A DNA stretch of 15,891 nt from JBGPIT01 sp041485125 (GTDB lineage: Bacteria > Desulfobacterota > Binatia > UTPRO1), in contig JBGPIT010000072.1 of the NCBI GenBank assembly GCA_041485125.1, positions 1 through 15,891 on the forward strand, read 5' to 3'. Below are positions 14,312 to 15,891 of this stretch, one piece after another (positions within the stretch are counted from its first letter, which is position 1; every line of letters starts with the position of its first letter). The notes under the pieces are model-generated. The model did no database searches and was not told where the DNA came from. It saw only the letters and a list, made by a program, of their open reading frames with translations. The position numbers were made by a program, and so were the translations under genes.

Positions 14312-14938
14312 GTGGCTCGTTATCGAGCGTCAGTGTGCCGGCTGTGCCGGCGCGAAGGGTTGAAGCTCTTCCTCAAAGGGGAGCGCTGCTACACCGACAA
14401 GTGTGCCATCGAGCGGCGCAACTATCCCCCCGGCCAGCACGGCCAGGGACGGATCAAGTTCTCCGAGTACAGCCTGCAGCTGCGCGAGAAGCAGAAGCTG
14501 AAGCGCACCTACCGGGTCTTGGAAGGGCAGTTCCGACGTACCTTCGAGAAGGCCGACCGTGACAAAGGCATCACCGGCGAGAACCTGCTCATCATGCTGG
14601 AGCGGCGGCTCGACAACATGGTGTACCGTCTCGGCTTCGCCAACTCGCGCGCCGAGGCGCGCCAGCTGGTCCGGCACGGCCACTTCCTGGTGAACGCCCG
14701 CAAGGTCGACGTGCCCTCGGCGCTGGTCGCGGTCGGCGACGTGATCACCGTCCGCGAGCGTAGCCACAAGGTCGTGCGCATCCAGGAGGCGCTCGAGCTG
14801 TCGCAGCGCCGGGGCGTGCCGGAGTGGCTCGAGGTCGACCGTCCGAACTTCACGGGGATGATCAAGGCGCTGCCGGCGCGAACCGACCTGACCATGCCGA
14901 TCAACGAGAAGCTGGTCGTCGAGCTCTACTCGAAGTAA
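14312..14938 (+). CDS. rpsD: 30S ribosomal protein S4, four-cysteine form
   Basis: S4 is a primary 16S rRNA binder that nucleates assembly and affects fidelity; in E. coli it represses the alpha operon. The product is 208 residues, the normal length. The start is GTG at 14312 with GAGGAGG nine bases upstream. The N-terminus carries a zinc-type set, Cys9, Cys12, Cys26 and Cys31 (CRLC...C...C), as in Thermus S4 and unlike E. coli. It continues ERRNYPPGQHGQG. The S4 RNA-binding domain follows, with LERRLDNMVYRLGFANSRAEARQLV (edges cited), HGHFLVNARKVDVPS. The C-terminus is INEKLVVELYSK. It is one of the few genes here ending in TAA. Confidence 0.97.
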   Translation: MARYRASVCRLCRREGLKLFLKGERCYTDKCAIERRNYPPGQHGQGRIKFSEYSLQLREKQKLKRTYRVLEGQFRRTFEKADRDKGITGENLLIMLERRLDNMVYRLGFANSRAEARQLVRHGHFLVNARKVDVPSALVAVGDVITVRERSHKVVRIQEALELSQRRGVPEWLEVDRPNFTGMIKALPARTDLTMPINEKLVVELYSK

Positions 14939-14954
14939 CGAGCTGGGAGGTCAC

Positions 14955-15891
14955 ATGCAGAGAGATTGGCGAGATTTGATCAAACCGAAAAAGCTCGAGC
15001 CCGACGAGAAGACCCTCACCCCGACGTACGGGAAGTTCGTCGCCGAGCCGCTCGAGCGCGGCTTCGGCACGACCATCGGCAACTCGCTCCGGCGGGTGCT
15101 GCTGTCGTCGCTCTACGGCGGTGCCATCACCGCGACGCGCATCAAGGGGATCCTGCACGAGTTCTCGACTCTGCCGGGCGTCACCGAGGACGTCACCGAC
15201 ATCGTGCTCAACCTGAAAGAAGTGCGGGTGAAGCTCATCGACGCTCCTCAAGATACGGTGCGCCTGAACGTCAAGGGGCCGCGCGAGGTCACCGCCGGCG
15301 ACATCGTGACCGGCCCGCGCGTCGAGATCCTCAATCCCGAGCAGCACATCGCGACGCTCTCGGCCGACGCGCACCTCGACATGGAGATGGTCGTGAAGCG
15401 CGGCCGCGGCTACGTCGCCGCCGAGCACAACAAGGAGGAAGGCGACCCGGTCGGGACCATCCCGCTCGACGCCATCTTCACGCCGGTGCGCAAGGTGAAC
15501 TTCAACGTCACCAACGCCCGCGTCGGCCAGCGCACCGACTACGATCGTCTGGTGCTGGAGATCTGGACCGACGGCAGCGCGCGTCCCGACGACGCGCTCG
15601 CGCACGCCGCCCGCATCCTGCAAGATCAGCTCGAGATCTTCATCAACTTCGAGGAGGAGACCGAGGCCCAGGAGCCACTCGAGGAGTCGAGCGAGGGCAA
15701 GATCAACGAGAACCTCTACCGGCCGGTCGACGAGCTCGAGCTCTCGGTGCGCTCCGCCAACTGCCTGCAGAACGCCGACATCAAGTTCATCGGCGAGCTG
15801 GTGCAGCGCTCCGAGCAGGAGATGCTGAAGACCAAGAACTTCGGCCGCAAGAGCCTGAACGAGATCCGCGAGATCCTCCACGAGATGGGGC
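14955..15891 (+). CDS. rpoA: RNA polymerase alpha subunit, 3'-truncated by window edge
   Basis: RpoA dimerises to nucleate RNA polymerase assembly, and its C-terminal domain contacts UP elements and activators. From the ATG at 14955, with GGGAGG four bases upstream, 312 complete codons are visible and the frame stays open to the window end. The N-terminal domain has EPLERGFGTTIGNSLRRVLLSS, with the dimer/beta-contact Arg at 46, and EDVTDIVLNLKEV. A Glu-rich linker lies at 233-248. The C-terminal domain shows RSANCL, with Arg266 matching the DNA-contacting E. coli Arg265, then FIGELVQRSEQEMLKTKNFGRKSLNEI. By comparison with E. coli (329 residues) roughly 18 or more residues are off the window. 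rplQ would be expected next. Confidence 0.97.
   Translation, partial: MQRDWRDLIKPKKLEPDEKTLTPTYGKFVAEPLERGFGTTIGNSLRRVLLSSLYGGAITATRIKGILHEFSTLPGVTEDVTDIVLNLKEVRVKLIDAPQDTVRLNVKGPREVTAGDIVTGPRVEILNPEQHIATLSADAHLDMEMVVKRGRGYVAAEHNKEEGDPVGTIPLDAIFTPVRKVNFNVTNARVGQRTDYDRLVLEIWTDGSARPDDALAHAARILQDQLEIFINFEEETEAQEPLEESSEGKINENLYRPVDELELSVRSANCLQNADIKFIGELVQRSEQEMLKTKNFGRKSLNEIREILHEMG

Overview
This window is one uninterrupted, all-plus-strand block of translation genes: the end of tuf followed by the S10, spc and alpha ribosomal-protein operons merged into one array. I count 31 protein-coding genes in 15.9 kb. Thirty run from rpsJ to rpoA, and tuf is cut by the left edge and rpoA by the right. 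No tRNA, rRNA, mobile element, CRISPR array or convincing terminator is visible. No stretch of 300 bases lacks a gene; the longest gaps are 120, 103 and 48 bases.

The DNA is very GC-rich, with the C-ending codon bias of a high-GC bacterium. Sequence features suggest a deltaproteobacteria-like lineage (Myxococcota, Desulfobacterota, Binatota or a neighbour). These are the RpoA N-terminus, zinc-binding forms of S14, S4, L24, L36 and adenylate kinase, and the order secY-adk-map-infA-rpmJ-rpsM-rpsK-rpsD-rpoA. This placement is inferred by eye and is uncertain; a high-GC uncultured or metagenome-derived genome would fit.

Layout. 1-1372: tuf (partial) and rpsJ, the str/S10 junction. 1373-1492: a 120-base gap with a perfect 10-bp hairpin. 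1493-6209: rplC, rplD, rplW, rplB, rpsS, rplV, rpsC, rplP, rpmC, rpsQ (S10 operon). 6210-6257: a short gap with a GC hairpin at the classical S10/spc boundary. 6258-13381: rplN, rplX, rplE, rpsN, rpsH, rplF, rplR, rpsE, rpmD, rplO, secY, adk, map, infA, rpmJ (spc-type operon). 13390-15891: rpsM, rpsK, rpsD, rpoA (alpha operon), with a 103-base gap before rpsD that ends in a hairpin touching the ribosome-binding site.

Together these genes supply EF-Tu, much of both ribosomal subunits, the SecY protein-export channel, adenylate kinase, methionine aminopeptidase, IF-1 and the alpha subunit of RNA polymerase. Tight spacing, many 1-11 base stop/start overlaps and a single orientation imply co-transcription and translational coupling.

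I see no new biological system here; the content is conserved core machinery. The points worth a second look are an abrupt change in codon and strand composition inside tuf about 50-70 bases before its stop, the two structured gaps before rplC and rpsD, and the consistent use of zinc-binding protein variants.
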